Part shown: positions 36,398 to 47,268 of the stretch, one piece after another
Position numbering within the stretch: the first letter of the stretch is position 1
Layout of the letters: each line of letters starts with the position of its first letter
Assembly: GCF_044502415.1 (NCBI RefSeq)
Contig: NZ_CP172402.1
Length of the DNA stretch: 64,000 nucleotides
Source: Haloimpatiens lingqiaonensis
GTDB lineage: Bacteria; Bacillota; Clostridia; Clostridiales; Clostridiaceae
Reading direction: 5' to 3' (one strand)
The notes under the pieces: model-generated
Seen by the model: only the letters and a program-made list of their open reading frames with translations
The model's database searches: none
What the model was told of the DNA's origin: nothing
Program-made: the position numbers and the translations under genes

Positions 36398-38933
36398 ATG
36401 GGACTATTAGATAAAGTATTTGGAACTTATAGTGAAAGACAATTAAAAAAAGTAAAACCAATAGTTGATAAGATTGATAGTTATGATGTAGAAATGCAAA
36501 AATTAAGTGACGAAGAATTAAGAGCTAAAACTGGGGAATTTAAGGAAAGGTTAAAAAAAGGCGAGACTTTAGATGATATATTGCCAGAGGCTTTTGCAGT
36601 AGTAAGAGAGGCTTCTGTGAGAACATTGGGACTTAAACACTTTAGAGAGCAGTTAATGGGAGGAATTATTCTTCATCAAGGAAGAATATCAGAAATGAAA
36701 ACTGGTGAGGGAAAAACTTTAGTTGCAACTTTACCATCTTATTTAAATGCATTAACAGGTAATGGGGTTCATATAGTAACAGTAAATGATTATCTTGCCA
36801 AAAGAGACGCTGAAACTATGGGAAAAATACATGAGTTCTTAGGATTATCTGTAGGGGTAATTGTTCATGACTTGGACAATGAAGAGAGAAGAGCAGCTTA
36901 TAATTCAGATATAACTTATGGTACTAACAATGAGTTAGGATTTGATTATTTAAGAGATAATATGGTTGTATATAAAGAAGAAAAAGTACAAAGGGAATTG
37001 AATTTTTGTATAGTTGACGAAGTGGACTCTATACTTATTGATGAAGCTAGAACTCCTCTTATAATTTCAGGTGAAGGTGAAAAATCTACAGACCTTTATA
37101 AGATAGCACAATTTTTTGTAGCCACTTTGGTAAAAGGCGAAAAAAGTGAAGAGGGAGAAGAAACTGGAGATTTTACTGTTGATGAAAAAGCTAATGCAGT
37201 TATACTAACCCAAGAAGGTGTTAAAAAGGCAGAGGCATTCTTTAAACTTGAAAACTATGCGGATCCAAGTAATATGGAAATTCAACACCATGTAATACAA
37301 GGTTTAAAAGCTAACTATATGATGAAAAAAGATAAAGACTATATGGTTAAAGATGGAGAAGTTATTATAGTTGATGAGTTTACAGGAAGACTTATGGAAG
37401 GTAGAAGATATAGTGATGGACTTCATCAAGCTATTGAGGCTAAGGAAAAAGTTAAAATTCAAAAGGAATCAAAGACATTAGCGACTATAACATTCCAAAA
37501 TTATTTTAGAATGTATAATAAATTGTCTGGTATGACTGGTACTGCAGCAACTGAAGAAAATGAATTTAGAGAAATATATGGTTTGGACGTAGTGGTAATT
37601 CCTACACATGAACCAGTTATAAGAGTGGATCAAGCAGATAAAGTATATAAATCAGTTAAAGCTAAATATAAAGCTATAGTAGATGAAATAGTAGAAACTT
37701 ATAAAAAAGGTCAGCCAATGCTTGTAGGTACAGTGAGTATAGAAAAATCTGAACTTTTATCTAGCATGCTTAAGAAAAAGGGTGTTCCACATCAAGTACT
37801 AAATGCTAAGTACCATGAAAAGGAAGCGGAAATAGTATCCCATGCAGGAGAAAAAGGTATGGTTACAATTGCTACTAACATGGCTGGACGTGGTACTGAT
37901 ATAAAATTAGGAGAAGGTGTTTCAGAACTTGGTGGATTAAAGGTAATAGGAACTGAAAGACATGAATCTAGACGTATAGATAATCAGCTAAGAGGTCGTT
38001 CAGGACAGTCAGGGAGACCCAGGGGAATCAGTATTCTATGTGTGTTTTGAAGATGATCTTATGAGAATATTTGCTTCCGAGAGATTTAGGACTATAATGG
38101 ATAGATTTGGATTAGAGGATGAGGATGCCATAGAAAGTAAAATGGTAACTAATGCCATAGAAAGTGCTCAAAAGAAGGTTGAAGGAAATAACTTTGATGT
38201 AAGAAAAAATGTACTTCAATATGATGATGTTATGAATAAACAAAGGGAAGTTATATACAAACAAAGGGCAGAAGTTTTAGAGGGAGAGGATTTAAAAGAA
38301 CAAATTCAATCCATGATAAAGGAAGTTATATATAATGCAGTAGATTCCCATATATCTGGAATTGAAGATAGTTTCCAGGAAGAATTATCTAAACTTGTAA
38401 AATATTTAGAGGATATATATTTACCAATAGGTTTTGTAAAAGTAGATGAATTAAAGAATCTTAGCAATGAAGAGATAAAGGAAAAGCTATTAAATTTAGC
38501 TAATGCAATGTATAAACAAAGGGAAGAAGACTTTACTTCAGAAGCTATGAGAGAAGTGGAAAGAGTTCTACTTTTAAGAGTTGTAGATACTAAGTGGATG
38601 GATCATATAGATAATATGGAACATTTAAAACAGGGAATAGGACTTAGAGCTTATAAACAACAGGATCCAGCACAAGCATATCAAATGGAAGGAAGCGATA
38701 TGTTTGATGAAATGATAGAAAGTATTAAAGTTGATACTGTAAAATACTTATATCATGTAAGAATGGAAAATGTTCCTGAAAGAGAGAAGGTTGCAAAAAT
38801 AACTTCGACAAATCAAGATTCTTCAGGTAAAAAGGAGCCAGTGAGAAAAGAAGAGAAGATAGGACGAAATGATCCTTGTCCATGTGGTTCAGGTAAAAAA
38901 TATAAAAATTGTTGTGGAAGAGGCGTGGTTTAA
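36398..38933 (+). CDS. secA: Preprotein translocase ATPase SecA, frameshifted
   Basis: ATPase motor that pushes unfolded preproteins through SecYEG. It starts at ATG 36398 (GLLDKVFGTYSERQLKK); an in-frame codon 15 bases upstream lies in the leader. Seen are Walker A MKTGEGKTLVATLP, DEVDSILIDEARTP and the second RecA domain up to QLRGRSGQSG. An extra base at 38015 then shifts the frame, ending at 38050. The rest (DPGESVFYVCFEDDLMRIFAS onward) runs to 38933 and ends in the zinc motif DPCPCGSGKKYKNCC. Corrected length is about 845 residues. The gene is essential, so a sequence error is most likely. Confidence 0.93.
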
Positions 38934-38936
38934 ATA

Positions 38937-38976
38937 AAATTGAGTTAGGAATGGCTTCATTTCTAACTCAATTTCC
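38937..38976 (+). terminator. Hairpin after secA
   Basis: AAATTGAGTTAGGAATG pairs with CATTTCTAACTCAATTT around GCTT; a long stem, but the T-run behind it is weak. Confidence 0.65.
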
Positions 38977-39152
38977 ATTAGTAAAAGTTTATTTTAGATT
39001 AATATAAATAACTAATTCAACTTTCTCAATTATAAAATGAAAATGTAAAAATAGAATATTTATTCATTTAATATAGAGCTTGGAATTAATGTGATAAAGT
39101 TTGAGTAACTAAATACTAATTTTAAAATATATATAAAGAAAGAGGTTGGAAT

Positions 39153-40254
39153 ATGTTAATACAATATGAAGAATTTATAGAAGAAGTGAGAGAGATGAAA
39201 AAGACAATAGATGAAGTGAGTGTTTCCCTTTGACTTAGTTAAGTTGAAAAATCAGTTATCAGAATATGAAAATAAAATGCAACAAAGTGATTTCTGGAAT
39301 GATATGCAACATGCACAGGAAGTTACTAAAGAGTGTAAAGAAATAAAGGATAAAATAGAAAATTATAATTCTATAATGAATAGGATTGAAGACTTAAATA
39401 CATTAATACAATTGTCTTTAGAAGAGGAAGATTACTCTACTTATGAAGAAATAAAAATGGAAATTAAAGATTTAAAAATAAATATAGAGAATATGAAAAT
39501 ACAAAATCTTTTATCAGGAGAATATGATAAAAACAATGCTATTCTAACTCTGCATGTGGGAGTGGGCGGAAATGATGCTCAAGATTGGACAGAGATGTTA
39601 TACAGAATGTATAAGAGATGGTGTGAGAGAAAAGGCTTTAAAATAGAGGTTTTGGATTTTATACCTGCAGATGAAGCTGGTATAAAGGGAGTTACTATAA
39701 AGGTTATTGGAGAATTTGCCTATGGATATTTAAATGCGGAAAAGGGAATTCACAGATTAGTTAGGATATCTCCTTATAACGCTAATGGAAAGAGACAAAC
39801 TTCCTTTGCCTCTGTAGAAGTACTTCCAGAACTTAGTGAGAATCAAGATATAGACATTAGAAGTGAAGATTTAAAAATAGACACCTATCGTTCTGGGGGA
39901 GCTGGAGGACAGCATGTTAATAAAACTGAAAGTGCTATAAGAATAACTCATTTACCTACAGGTATAGTAGTTCAGTGTCAAAACGAAAGAAGTCAATATT
40001 TTAATAAAGAAACAGCTATGAAGATATTAAAGTCTAAATTGGTTGCATTAAAAGAGAGAGAGCATAAGGAAAGAATAGAAGATTTAACAGGAGAATTAAA
40101 GGATAATGGATGGGGAAGTCAAATAAGGTCTTATGTATTTCATCCATATAACTTGGTAAAGGATCATAGAACTGGTGTTGAAACAGGAAATATAAGTGCC
40201 GTGATGGATGGAGAAATTGATGAATTTATAATTAGGTACTTAACATCTAAATAA
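39153..40254 (+). CDS. prfB: Peptide chain release factor 2, with programmed +1 frameshift
   Basis: Recognises UAA and UGA. ORF 1 runs from ATG 39153 (GAGGTTGG upstream) to CTT TGA C at 39228-39234. The ribosome shifts by +1 on CTT and continues with GAC at 39232, the classical RF2 autoregulation. The product is about 366 residues with GGQ motif SGGAGGQHVNKTESAIRITH. The usual AGGGGG stimulator just before the CTT is not present; only GAAGTGAG lies upstream. Low RF2 should raise frameshifting. Confidence 0.95.
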
Positions 40255-40363
40255 GTTAATTAAATTAAAATTTGAGGTTATTGAATTTAGAATAAAAATT
40301 AAATTATATTTTGAAATTACTGATGGCCTGTAAAAGAAATTTCCCTTGTGGTTAGGAAGGATC

Positions 40364-40412
40364 AAAGGAAGCTACCACTTCAACGAAGTAAGTGGTAGCT
40401 TCCTTTTTATTT
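40364..40412 (+). terminator. Terminator after prfB
   Basis: AAGGAAGCTACCACTT / AAGTGGTAGCTTCCTT with a 9-nt loop, then TTTATTTT. It is not placed next to the stop; the 110 bases between are AT-rich. Confidence 0.85.
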
Positions 40413-40472
40413 TCATGTGTTCTATTGGAAAAAGATTTTTCATAATTTTACTGACTTTTATAGATTATATTT

Positions 40473-41837
40473 TTACTGTTTTTTATAAGAATGTTTTCTT
40501 ACACCGTATATAAAATAGCAAGCTAATACAATTATTCCAGTGGAGGATAGTATCATACATATTTTATAATGAATTACGAAAGGATTATTATTAAAGGAAT
40601 ATTTCATAATTTCTTTAGAGGTAACATTAAAACATCTTGTAATAGAAGCATTATTTATAAATTCAACCTTATCATTGGGGGTATGAATTTTAGATGTATC
40701 ATTATCACAGAAAGTCACTGCATCAATATTACGATCTCTAAAAGGTTTATGGTCGCTAGCATCTTCAAACATACTGCTAAAATTAATTTTTTCATTAGAA
40801 CATGTGGTAGCGATGGATTTTAAAAATTCATTGTCTTTAGAGTCTTTTTTACTTCCCATTAGGCAAAGAGGAACCGTGGTATTACCACCTATCATATCAA
40901 AATTAAATACTTTCCCTCCCTGAAGCTTTGATGAATACTTTTCGGCAAAAGCTGTGGAGCCTACAAACCCAAATTCTTCACCATTAAACCCCACGATAAT
41001 TATATCTCTTTTAGGCTTTCCTAAAGATTGTATAATTTTGCTCATTTCCATAATAAATGCTACTCCAGAGGCATTGTCTAAAGCACCATTATAAATATTG
41101 CCGCCTAAATCTGTTCCTACATGATCAAAGTGAGCAGATAAAACCATTGGAGGTAGATTTTTATTTGTTCCTTCTATTTTAGCAGTAACATTGTTTGAGT
41201 AAGTTTCCTTAGTTTCATATGGAATATAGCAATTTACTGTATAATCTTTTTTAATGTAATCATATATATCTGATAGTGTATCTTTGGTTATCATTATATA
41301 CATACTATTAGGAGCATCCACCATAAAGGAACTTCTGAAATCTAATTTTTTTGACGTACAATAGAAAATAACTGATGAATCTTTTGAATCTGCTTTTATG
41401 CCACCACTGGTAAAATAGGAATTAGATTTAGTGAAACTTATGCAATTGTGTTTAAAATTAAGCATATCTTCTTTAAAGTCCTTGCCATAGGTGAATTTTT
41501 TAATTATATTATTATTTTTATCAACTACATTTAAATATGGAGTCTTATTGCTGATTCTTGAAGGATACTTAATTTTAAATGACTGTAAATAATTTTTATC
41601 TAAAGGCTTTAAATTATAATTTTTAAATTGAGATTTTATATACTGTTCTGCCATGCGATTTTCCATTGTGCCTGGCAGCCTTCCTTGAAATTTATCAGAA
41701 GATAGATATTCTATATGCTTTATTACTTTGCTAGTGTCAAATTTATTAAGGCATATATAAGTTCTAAAACTAAACGAAAAAGAAATAATAAATATAAACA
41801 ATAACAATATACCTATAAGATTTTTTGATTTTTTCAT
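40473..41837 (-). CDS. M28-family zinc peptidase, membrane-anchored
   Basis: 454 residues. N-terminal hydrophobic segment (about 8-27) and a second one near the C-terminus (about 425-445). The middle is an M28 aminopeptidase domain: LSAHFDHVG (first zinc His and Asp), YNGALDNASGVA (bridging Asp), FNGEEFGFVGS (catalytic Glu pair), NFDMIGG, SDHKPF and KIHTPNDKVEF (last zinc His). It probably acts on peptides outside the membrane. Substrate unknown. AAAGGGG precedes ATG 41837. It is not in an operon. Confidence 0.87.
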   Translation of the reverse strand: MKKSKNLIGILLLFIFIISFSFSFRTYICLNKFDTSKVIKHIEYLSSDKFQGRLPGTMENRMAEQYIKSQFKNYNLKPLDKNYLQSFKIKYPSRISNKTPYLNVVDKNNNIIKKFTYGKDFKEDMLNFKHNCISFTKSNSYFTSGGIKADSKDSSVIFYCTSKKLDFRSSFMVDAPNSMYIMITKDTLSDIYDYIKKDYTVNCYIPYETKETYSNNVTAKIEGTNKNLPPMVLSAHFDHVGTDLGGNIYNGALDNASGVAFIMEMSKIIQSLGKPKRDIIIVGFNGEEFGFVGSTAFAEKYSSKLQGGKVFNFDMIGGNTTVPLCLMGSKKDSKDNEFLKSIATTCSNEKINFSSMFEDASDHKPFRDRNIDAVTFCDNDTSKIHTPNDKVEFINNASITRCFNVTSKEIMKYSFNNNPFVIHYKICMILSSTGIIVLACYFIYGVRKHSYKKQ

Positions 41838-42000
41838 AGTAACCCCTTTAAAATAATGTTTGTATATGAATATGTGTGTAGTAAATTAAATATGATATAG
41901 TTATGGCCTAAACACCAGTTTTTTCTATTGTAATGTTGTAAAATTAATCAAATTACTTTAAACTTAAGTAGTATATTAAATAAATAGACGGAGGATGTAT

Positions 42001-44157
42001 ATGGAAAGTATAAATAATAAATTATCGAAAGAATTTAATATAAATCTCAATATAGTTGGGAATATAATAGAGATGCTTGATGAAGGTAACACTGTGCCTT
42101 TTATAGCTAGATATAGAAAAGAAAGAACTGGTGCCTTAGATGACCAGGTTCTTAGGGAATTTAGTGAAAGACTTTCTTATTTAAGAAATTTAGAAGAGAG
42201 AAAAGAAGCGGTAATAAAAAGTATAAGTGAGCAAGAGAAATTAACGGATGAAATAGAAAAAGCTATTTTGAAATGTGATACTCTTACAGAGGTAGAGGAT
42301 TTATATAGACCTTACAAGCCTAAGAAGAGAACAAGAGCTATAATTGCTACAGAAAAGGGACTAAAACCTCTTGCAGAAGTAATTTTAAGTGGAGAGTTTA
42401 AAGGAGATATATTAAAAACTGCTGGTGAATTCATAAATGAAGAAAAGCAGGTTAATAGTGAAGAAGAAGCTCTTCAAGGGGCTATGGACATAATAAGTGA
42501 AATAATATCTGATGAAGCAGAGTATAGAAAATGGATAAGAAACTTTGTAAATAAATATGGATTAATAGTTACTAAGGGAGAAAGTGAAGAAAGTACCCCT
42601 TATGAAATGTATTATGATTATAAAGAATCTGTATATAAAATACCTGCTCATAGAATATTGGCTATAAATAGAGGAGAAAATGAAAAAGTATTATCTGTAA
42701 AAATACAATGTGATGAAGAAAAAATAGTGGATTTTTTAAAGAGTAAATGCTTAAAGGGAAATGAAATTACAGATACGTACATTGAAAATAGCATAAGAGA
42801 TTCCTTAAAAAGACTTATATATCCATCTATTGAAAGAGAAATAAGAAATGAATTAAAAGATATAGGTGAGATATCTGCAATTAATATATTTAAAGCTAAT
42901 TTAAAAGCTCTTTTGATGCAAGCGCCTATTAAGGGGAAAGTGGTTTTAGGGTATGACCCTGGATTTAGAACAGGATGCAAAATTGCACTTTTAGATGATA
43001 CAGGCAAGATGATAGATACTGCTACAGTGTATCCTACTGCACCAAAGAATGATATTGAAGGAACAATTAAAAGGCTTAAGGAATTAGTATATAAATACCA
43101 CGTAGATGTAATATCTTTAGGAAATGGAACTGCTAGCAGAGAATCAGAAGAAATTATAGTCAAATTAATTAAAGAAGTTAAAGAAGAAAAGGGAAAGGAA
43201 TTATACTATGTTATAGTTTCTGAGGCAGGGGCTTCAGTGTATTCAGCATCTAAGCTTGCGGCTAAGGAATATCCAGATATAGATGTATCCTTGAGAGGGG
43301 CTATTTCTATAGGAAGAAGGCTCCAAGACCCACTGGCAGAATTGGTTAAAATAGATCCTAAATCTATAGGCATAGGACAGTATCAGCATGATGTAACACC
43401 TAAAAAATTAGATGAATCCCTAAAAGGAGTAGTAGAGGACTGTGTTAATAATGTGGGAGTAGACTTAAATATAGCAACACCATCATTATTATCATATATA
43501 TCTGGTATAAGCGTAGCAGTGGCAGAAAATATAGTTAAATATAGAGAAGAAAACGGAAAATTTAACAGCAGAAAAGAACTATTAAAAGTAAAAAGATTAG
43601 GACCTAAGGTTTTTGAACAATGTGCAGGTTTTTTAAGGGTTATGGAAAGTGATGAGCCACTTGATAATACAGCAGTTCACCCAGAGTCCTACAAGGCTGC
43701 TAAAAATTTATTAAAAATATTAGAGCTTAATTCACTGGAGTTAAAAAAAGGCGGAGTTAAGGAAATTGATGAAAAGTTAAAAGATAAAAGTATAAAAGAG
43801 CTAGCGCAAGAGTTAGAAATAGGGATGCCAACATTACAAGATATAATAAAAGAACTTAAAAAGCCTGGAAGAGATCCAAGAGATGAGATGCCAAAGCCAA
43901 TTTTAAAATCTGGAGTAATAGATATGAGTCAACTAAAACCAGGCATGGCCCTTACAGGAACTGTGCGAAATGTTTCAGACTTTGGAGCTTTTGTAGATAT
44001 AGGTGTTCATCAAGATGGATTAGTGCATATAAGTCAAATGTCTGATAAATTTGTAAAGCATCCATTAGATGTGGTTAAAGTTGGGGATATAGTGGAAGTT
44101 AAAGTTTTAGATGTGGATGAAAAGAGAAAAAGAATTTCTTTAACCATGAAAAAATAA
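42001..44157 (+). CDS. tex: Tex-type S1 RNA-binding transcription accessory protein
   Basis: 718 residues from ATG 42001; a nearer ATG at 41995 touches the GGAGG site. The N-terminal helical region (FIARYRKERTGALDDQVLR), YqgF-like domain (VVLGYDPGFRTGCKIALL), helix-hairpin-helix (YISGISVAVAENIVKYR and LKVKRLGPKVFEQCAGFLR) and C-terminal S1 domain (GTVRNVSDFGAFVDIGVHQD) are in the family order. Role in transcription elongation or stress is known only in part. Confidence 0.95.
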   Translation: MESINNKLSKEFNINLNIVGNIIEMLDEGNTVPFIARYRKERTGALDDQVLREFSERLSYLRNLEERKEAVIKSISEQEKLTDEIEKAILKCDTLTEVEDLYRPYKPKKRTRAIIATEKGLKPLAEVILSGEFKGDILKTAGEFINEEKQVNSEEEALQGAMDIISEIISDEAEYRKWIRNFVNKYGLIVTKGESEESTPYEMYYDYKESVYKIPAHRILAINRGENEKVLSVKIQCDEEKIVDFLKSKCLKGNEITDTYIENSIRDSLKRLIYPSIEREIRNELKDIGEISAINIFKANLKALLMQAPIKGKVVLGYDPGFRTGCKIALLDDTGKMIDTATVYPTAPKNDIEGTIKRLKELVYKYHVDVISLGNGTASRESEEIIVKLIKEVKEEKGKELYYVIVSEAGASVYSASKLAAKEYPDIDVSLRGAISIGRRLQDPLAELVKIDPKSIGIGQYQHDVTPKKLDESLKGVVEDCVNNVGVDLNIATPSLLSYISGISVAVAENIVKYREENGKFNSRKELLKVKRLGPKVFEQCAGFLRVMESDEPLDNTAVHPESYKAAKNLLKILELNSLELKKGGVKEIDEKLKDKSIKELAQELEIGMPTLQDIIKELKKPGRDPRDEMPKPILKSGVIDMSQLKPGMALTGTVRNVSDFGAFVDIGVHQDGLVHISQMSDKFVKHPLDVVKVGDIVEVKVLDVDEKRKRISLTMKK

Positions 44158-44222
44158 AGAACAAAGCTCTTTTATAAATTAACTATAATTTAAAATTTCT
44201 AGATAAGTCATAGGTAATAGAT

Positions 44223-44274
44223 AATAAGTAAAAAGTAAGAAGTAAGAGTTCTTACTTCTTACTTTTTACTTATT
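44223..44274. terminator. Bidirectional terminator between tex and the YitT gene
   Basis: Perfect 25-bp inverted repeat: 44223-44247 against 44250-44274 with only 2 bases between. Each arm is one unit of the dispersed AAGTAAGAAGTAAGA repeat. It lies between convergent genes. Confidence 0.8.
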
Positions 44275-44351
44275 TTATAAATGCCATGACATTTTAATGG
44301 ACCTTTAATGTTTATCTTGGCAGTATTTAAAATTAATCTAAATCAAAAGCT

Positions 44352-45197
44352 TTAAATATTTTTTTCATTTCTATATTTGCCCAAAATATCTGTTACTGGA
44401 GATACTGTAGTGAATGCAGCAGGATCGACAGATTTTACAATTTCTTTCAGTTGAGATAATTCATTTTTTTGAATTACTACATAAATAAATTTCTTATTTG
44501 TATTAGAATAACTTCCTTTAGCTTCAAGTACAGTGACACCTCTTAATAATTTTATTTGAATTTGTTTTACCAATTCATCTGCGCTATCGCATATTATTAT
44601 GCATTGTTTAGTTGAAGATATACCTTCCTGTATAATATCCATGGTTTTAGTTCTAGCAAAACTTAAAATAAATGCATATAATACAGAATTTATTCCAAAT
44701 ACATAAGCAACTAGCAAATAAACTAATATATCCTCAACTAATAATATTGTGGATAATTGGAAATTTGGAAATTTAGAATTTATTATTTTAGCAGATATAT
44801 CAAGACCACCAGTAGATCCCCCAGCCATAAATATAAGTGCGATACCAATACCTATCAATACTCCACAAAATAAAGAACCTAATAATACGTCATCAAAAGG
44901 TTTAAACTTATAGTGTAAACTAAAAAAATCTATAAGCATTGAGGATAGAAAAACTATAAATCCACTTCGTATAGCAAATTTTTTCCCTAATAATTTAAAT
45001 CCAAATAAAAACAAAGGAATATTTATTAATAATGAAGTAAGTCCTACTCTAAATCCAAATAATTGGTTTAGAGAAGTGGCTATACCTGTAACTCCTCCAG
45101 CTCCTATTTTACTAGGGATTAATATAGCTGATATGGCTATTGAAAATAAGAAACATCCAGCTATTAAAAAGATATAATCTTTAATTTTTTTCTTCAT
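44352..45197 (-). CDS. YitT-family membrane protein (DUF161/DUF2179)
   Basis: 281 residues. Five or six membrane helices in the first 200 residues, including GGVTGIATSLNQLFG and FMAGGSTGGLDISAKII, two glycine-rich family motifs. A cytoplasmic C-terminal DUF2179 domain (GVTVLEAKGSYSNTNKKFIY, VDPAAFTTVSPVTDILGKY) follows. Function unknown. GGAGATG lies upstream of ATG 45197. Confidence 0.9.
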   Translation of the reverse strand: MKKKIKDYIFLIAGCFLFSIAISAILIPSKIGAGGVTGIATSLNQLFGFRVGLTSLLINIPLFLFGFKLLGKKFAIRSGFIVFLSSMLIDFFSLHYKFKPFDDVLLGSLFCGVLIGIGIALIFMAGGSTGGLDISAKIINSKFPNFQLSTILLVEDILVYLLVAYVFGINSVLYAFILSFARTKTMDIIQEGISSTKQCIIICDSADELVKQIQIKLLRGVTVLEAKGSYSNTNKKFIYVVIQKNELSQLKEIVKSVDPAAFTTVSPVTDILGKYRNEKNI

Positions 45198-45669
45198 ATA
45201 ATCATCTCCAGTTCATATTTTAATTAAAAGATACATTATATACATTTGGAAATGTAGAATTTTAACCTTAAATTTTGTACAAGTCTATTAGCGAATACTA
45301 TACTAGCACAAAATTTATAACATAACAATAAGATTCTGGTTTTTTCTTAAAATTGAATGAGATATTGCAAAAAAATTAACAATCTAATTTAAAAATATGC
45401 TAGAAGAAGTGGGTGAAATATAAAGAGGTGTACAATATAAATTTAAAACATGAAATTAACATTTCAAACAATAAAAAGTATAGCATAAAAGAAGAAAATG
45501 TATCATAAAAGAAGAAAATAGTATATTCTAATGGTAAAAAGAGATTTTTTATGGAAAAAGAGATTTTTTCAATATTGCACTTTTTCTTGCAAAATGATAA
45601 AGTAAGGGGGTGGAAATGTTTTAATATATAAATTTTGCATTAAGATTCATTTAATAAGGAGGCTATGAA
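45198..45669. other. Upstream region of pckA
   Basis: 472 AT-rich bases between divergent genes. Two pairs of direct repeats: CATAAAAGAAGAAAAT at 45484-45499 and 45504-45519 (offset 20), and AAAAAGAGATTTTTT at 45536-45550 and 45555-45569 (offset 19). A weak promoter TTGCAC-17 bp-TAAAGT follows at 45575-45603. The repeats may be regulator sites. Confidence 0.5.
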
Positions 45670-47244
45670 ATGAATTTCGTAGAGGAGTTAAAAGAGTTAA
45701 AAATACAAACAACAAAAAATATATTTAGAAATCTATCAGCACCAGAATTAGTGGAAAAGGCTCTAGAAAGAGGAGAAGGAAAATTATCAAATAAGGGTTC
45801 ATTAGTTATAGAAACAGGAAAATACACAGGAAGATCTCCTAAAGATAGATTTATAGTTAGACAAAAGAGCACAGAAGATAGAATTAATTGGGGAGACGTT
45901 AATTTACCAACTACTGAAGAGGTTTTCAATAATTTATATAATAAAGTTATGGAATATTTAAAAGATAGAGATTTATTTGTGTTTGATGGATATGTAGGTG
46001 CTATGAAAGAATATAGCCTTCCTATAAGAGTTGTAAACGAATTGGCTTCTCAAGCATTATTTTCAACTCAATTATTTAGAAGATTAAATAAGGACGAGCT
46101 TCAAAATCATAAACCAGAATTTACAATTATAGCTGCACCAGAATTTAAAGCTAATGCAGAAGAAGATGGAATAAATTCAGAAGCATTTATATTGGTAAAC
46201 TTTGATAAGAAGATAGTATTAATAGGTGGTACTAAATACTGTGGAGAAATAAAGAAATCAGTATTCTCAGTAATGAACTTCTTAATGCCAGATAAGGGAG
46301 TATTCCCAATGCATTGTTCAGCTAATATATCAGAAGAAGGCAACACTGCAATATTCTTTGGATTATCAGGTACTGGAAAAACTACTTTATCAGCAGATCC
46401 AGAAAGATTATTAATAGGTGATGATGAACACGGATGGTGTGACAAGGGAACCTTTAATTTTGAAGGTGGATGCTATGCTAAAACTATAAGATTAGATAAA
46501 GAAAAAGAATGGGAAATATATGAAGCACTAAAATTTGGTTCTGTTTTAGAAAATGTTATATTGGATGAAGATAGAAGTCCAAACTATGATGATGGATCTC
46601 TTACTGAAAATACAAGAGGAGCATATCCTATAGATTATATAGAAAATGTAAAATTAGATGGCGTTGGTGGACAACCTAATACAGTTATATTCCTAACAGC
46701 TGATGCTTTTGGAGTTATACCTCCTATATCAAAGTTATCTAAAGAAGCTGCTATGTACCACTTTATGTCAGGTTACACAAGTAAAGTTGCTGGTACTGAA
46801 AGGGGAATAACAGAGCCAAAAGCTACATTCTCAGCATGCTTTGGAGAACCATTTATGCTTATGAACCCATCAGTATATGCAGAACTTTTAGGAGAAAAAA
46901 TTGAGAAGTATAATACTGATGTATATTTAGTTAATACAGGATGGATTGCAGGAGGATATGGTGTAGGACCAAGAATGAATTTAAAATACACTAGAGCTAT
47001 GGTTAAGGCTGCAATTAATGGAGAATTGAAAAATGTAGAATATGAAGAACATCCAGTATTAAAGGTACTTATGCCAAAGGAGTGCCCAAATGTTCCAACA
47101 GAACTATTAAATCCTAAAAATACTTGGGAAGACAAAGAGGCATATGATAAGAAAGCTAAGGAATTAGCAGAAAAATTCCAAAATAATTTCAAAAAATTCA
47201 AAGATGTACCAGAAGAAATAAAAAAAGCTGCTCCAAGAGTATAG
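45670..47244 (+). CDS. pckA: Phosphoenolpyruvate carboxykinase (ATP)
   Basis: Interconverts oxaloacetate plus ATP and PEP plus CO2; gluconeogenic or PEP-carboxylating. 524 residues. Kinase-1a loop FFGLSGTGKTTLSADP, metal site region LIGDDEHGW, EDRSPNYDDGSLTENTRGAY and the substrate region TGKYTGRSPKDRFIV are present, so it is the ATP-dependent type. AAGGAGG precedes; ATG 45670 overlaps a three-base-shifted ATGAAATGA. Ends with its own terminator. Confidence 0.97.
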   Translation: MNFVEELKELKIQTTKNIFRNLSAPELVEKALERGEGKLSNKGSLVIETGKYTGRSPKDRFIVRQKSTEDRINWGDVNLPTTEEVFNNLYNKVMEYLKDRDLFVFDGYVGAMKEYSLPIRVVNELASQALFSTQLFRRLNKDELQNHKPEFTIIAAPEFKANAEEDGINSEAFILVNFDKKIVLIGGTKYCGEIKKSVFSVMNFLMPDKGVFPMHCSANISEEGNTAIFFGLSGTGKTTLSADPERLLIGDDEHGWCDKGTFNFEGGCYAKTIRLDKEKEWEIYEALKFGSVLENVILDEDRSPNYDDGSLTENTRGAYPIDYIENVKLDGVGGQPNTVIFLTADAFGVIPPISKLSKEAAMYHFMSGYTSKVAGTERGITEPKATFSACFGEPFMLMNPSVYAELLGEKIEKYNTDVYLVNTGWIAGGYGVGPRMNLKYTRAMVKAAINGELKNVEYEEHPVLKVLMPKECPNVPTELLNPKNTWEDKEAYDKKAKELAEKFQNNFKKFKDVPEEIKKAAPRV

Positions 47245-47268
47245 AATTTTTAAAGTAAAAGAGACCTT

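Noticed and set aside
39153..39233. prfB read as a sequencing frameshift like the other five
   Set aside because: CTT TGA C at this place is the known programmed +1 site of RF2.
40310..40363. Possible small RNA between the prfB stop and its terminator
   Set aside because: A T-tailed hairpin follows, but I find no promoter or known RNA motif in the stretch.
40569..40823. 84-codon plus-strand frame inside the M28 peptidase gene
   Set aside because: Overlaps a well-supported gene in antisense and lacks recognisable features.
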